Below are positions 6,053 to 7,461 of a stretch of DNA of 7,461 nucleotides, one piece after another. The notes below the pieces were generated by a model. It ran no database searches. It saw only the letters and a list, made by a program, of their open reading frames with translations, and was not told where the DNA came from. The position numbers and the translations under genes are program-made. Location of the stretch: positions 1-7,461 of the forward strand of contig CAZBGV010000157.1 in assembly GCA_964491485.1 (NCBI GenBank), in the 5' to 3' direction. This DNA is from IDS-8 sp964491485 (GTDB taxonomy: Bacteria > Pseudomonadota > Gammaproteobacteria > Steroidobacterales > Woeseiaceae). How positions within the stretch are numbered: the stretch's first letter is position 1; the number at the start of each line of letters is the position of its first letter.

Positions 6053-7042
6053 ATGATGCAAACAGAAGCGGAAACGGAAGCAACGACGACCAGCCGCGCC
6101 GCCGAGCTGCTGGAACGGCTGCGCGATGCGATCGGGCAGGCGATGGTCGGCCAGTCGGAGGTCGTCGAGCAGGTCGTCATCACGCTGGTGGCGGCGGGGC
6201 ATGCGCTGGTGGAGGGCGTTCCCGGGCTCGGCAAGACGCTGCTGGTGCGCGCGCTGTCGCAGGCGCTGTCGCTGGAGTACGGGCGCGTGCAGTTCACGCC
6301 GGACATGATGCCTTCCGACATCACCGGTCATGCCGTGCTCGACCGGAGCACGCACGAGCTCAGGATCGTGCGCGGACCCGTGTTCACGCAGATCCTGCTC
6401 GCCGACGAGATCAACCGCGCGCCGGCGAAGACGCAGAGCGCGCTGCTCGAGGTGATGCAGGAATACCAGGTGACGCTCGAAGGCAAGACGCTGCCGCTGC
6501 CGCAGCCGTTCTTCGTGCTCGCGACGCAGAACCCGGTCGAGACCGAGGGCACGTACCCGCTGCCGGAGGCGCAGCTCGATCGCTTTCTCCTGAAGATCGA
6601 GATCGACTATCCGTCGCTCGCGGAAGAAATCGACGTGGTCGTGCGCACGACCAGCAACCAGACGGGCCAGCAGCTGCCGCTGGCGAGCGTGAAGCCGTGC
6701 CTGAACGAGAGGGCGGTGCTCGGGCTGCAGCAGGTCGCGGCACGCCAGCGCGTGGATGCCTCCGTGGTGGATTACGCGGTGCGCATCGTCCGCGCGACGC
6801 GCGAGTGGCCCGGCATCGCCGTCGGTGCGGGCTCGCGCGGCGCGATCTCGCTGGTGCGGGCCGCGCGCGTGGCCGCGCTGATCGCGGGGCGTGACTTCGT
6901 CACTCCCGACGACGTCAAGCGCGTGGCGCTGCCCGCGCTGCGCCATCGCGTGGCGCTCGCGCCCGACGCGCTGCTCGAGGGGCGCTCGACGCGCGACCTG
7001 CTCGAAGCCGTGATCGACAGCATCCCGGCGCCGCGCGCCTGA
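6053..7042 (+). CDS. MoxR-family AAA+ ATPase
   Basis: 329-residue cytoplasmic ATPase, the full usual length of the MoxR proper (MRP) branch. ATP hydrolysis by a hexameric ring is thought to drive chaperone-like remodelling or activation of partner proteins. Motifs in order: VGQSEVVEQ (32-40); Walker A GVPGLGKT (55-62); FTPDMMPSDITG (81-92), a MoxR hallmark; Walker B LLADEINRAPAKTQSALLE (115-133) with Asp118 and Glu119; sensor 1 ATQNP (157-161, Asn160); EAQLDRFLLK (172-181) with candidate arginine finger Arg178; sensor 2 region GAGSRGAISL (258-267) with Arg262; and the C-terminal lid with FVTPDDVKRVALPALRHR (282-299). All catalytic residues appear intact. Start ATG 6053 (ATG 6056 is adjacent) has only a purine-rich AGAAG at 6041-6045 as SD. 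It follows the DUF4350 gene by 15 nt and precedes the DUF58 gene by 4 nt. The pairing with DUF58 is the defining feature of this cluster type. Confidence 0.97.
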   Translation: MMQTEAETEATTTSRAAELLERLRDAIGQAMVGQSEVVEQVVITLVAAGHALVEGVPGLGKTLLVRALSQALSLEYGRVQFTPDMMPSDITGHAVLDRSTHELRIVRGPVFTQILLADEINRAPAKTQSALLEVMQEYQVTLEGKTLPLPQPFFVLATQNPVETEGTYPLPEAQLDRFLLKIEIDYPSLAEEIDVVVRTTSNQTGQQLPLASVKPCLNERAVLGLQQVAARQRVDASVVDYAVRIVRATREWPGIAVGAGSRGAISLVRAARVAALIAGRDFVTPDDVKRVALPALRHRVALAPDALLEGRSTRDLLEAVIDSIPAPRA

Positions 7043-7046
7043 CGCC

Positions 7047-7461
7047 GTGCGGCGAGCCCGCTTCATTCCCGGCACCGCGCTGCTCTGTTTGCTGCTCGCG
7101 TTGCTGGCGGCCGCCATCGCCGCGCTGGCCGCGGGTGTGCCGGTTGCGGCGGTGCGGGCGCTCGCGCTCGGTGCGTGCGCGGCGCTGCTCGTTGGCGCGG
7201 TGCTCGATGCGGTGCTGACGTGGCGTGCCTGGAAGGCGGCCGCGCCGGAGCTCGAGCGCGTGCTGCCCGCGGCGTTTGCGCTCGGCGTGCCGGCCCGCGT
7301 GCTGCTGCGCGTCGTCGCGCAGGGGGAGCGCCGCTGGCGCATCCGCCTGCACGATCACACGGACCCTACGCTGCGGATGAGCGGCATGCCGGCGGTGCTT
7401 TCGCTCGCGGGCGGCGCCGGCGTCGAGCTGGCCTGCCTCGCCACGCCGACGCGCCGCGGCG
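7047..7461 (+). CDS. DUF58 family protein, N-terminal part (3' truncated by window)
   Basis: The frame opens at GTG 7047, 4 nt after the MoxR stop, and runs open to the window edge (138 codons). The protein starts with basic residues and two hydrophobic helices (about 9-30 and 35-57), the usual N-terminal hairpin of membrane DUF58 proteins. It continues with a beta-rich region, RRWRIRLHDHTDPTLR (95-110), MPAVLSLAGGAGVELAC (114-130) and TPTRRG (133-138). The last is the start of the conserved xPxxRG element found upstream of the DUF58 domain itself, which lies beyond the window together with any VWA-like fold. No SD is evident, so translation is probably coupled to moxR. DUF58 proteins are the standard partners of MoxR ATPases and are suspected clients or adaptors. 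No alternative in-frame start lies between the MoxR stop and 7047. Confidence 0.88.
   Translation, partial: MRRARFIPGTALLCLLLALLAAAIAALAAGVPVAAVRALALGACAALLVGAVLDAVLTWRAWKAAAPELERVLPAAFALGVPARVLLRVVAQGERRWRIRLHDHTDPTLRMSGMPAVLSLAGGAGVELACLATPTRRG

Noticed and set aside
4571..7342. A 923-codon open frame on the minus strand
   Set aside because: It lies opposite DUF4129, DUF4350, MoxR and DUF58, all of which have clear family motifs. Its translation is Arg/His/Gln-rich without recognisable domains. Long antisense frames are expected in GC-rich genes because stop codons become rare in one antisense frame.
1..7461. CRISPR array, tRNA/rRNA, insertion sequence, attachment site or phage genes
   Set aside because: No regularly spaced repeats, no tRNA-like cloverleaf, no transposase or integrase frame, and no change in gene direction or style across the window.

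Overview
This window is GC-rich bacterial DNA. It is densely packed with genes, all on the + strand, with four GTG starts among the complete genes and strong G/C bias at third codon positions. The gene order and protein types fit a Gammaproteobacterium of the Xanthomonadales/Nevskiales kind (Lysobacter- or Steroidobacter-like). That placement rests on remembered family resemblance, not on a phylogenetic marker, so it is tentative.

Layout. Positions 1-860 hold the C-terminal part of a type I sulfatase whose N-terminal catalytic half lies outside the window. Positions 861-1029 are the only real intergenic gap. It holds a weak inverted repeat after the sulfatase, an AT-richer patch that could be a promoter, and a leader hairpin ending just before a strong Shine-Dalgarno sequence. 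From 1030 to the right edge runs one tight cluster of eight genes: RDD membrane protein 1, RDD membrane protein 2, a SpoIIM-family membrane protein, an unnamed polytopic membrane protein, a DUF4129 protein with a signal peptide, a DUF4350 protein, a MoxR-type AAA+ ATPase, and the start of a DUF58 protein cut by the window end. Adjacent genes overlap by 4, 11, 17 and 4 nt or are separated by 4, 15 and 4 nt, so the set is almost certainly one transcript with coupled translation.

How the genes may work together. MoxR ATPases next to DUF58 proteins are a recurrent pair, thought to act as a chaperone-like machine that remodels or activates client proteins, often with von Willebrand A partners. Here the cytoplasmic ATPase is encoded with six membrane-anchored proteins, two of them (DUF4129, DUF4350) predicted to have an extracytoplasmic part and a cytoplasmic tail. 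The sequence therefore suggests an envelope-embedded, ATP-driven assembly of unknown client. No VWA or transglutaminase gene is visible, though either could lie to the right of the window. The cluster type is known from genomes but its function is poorly defined. I see no mobile element, CRISPR array, tRNA or rRNA, and no frameshift in any gene.
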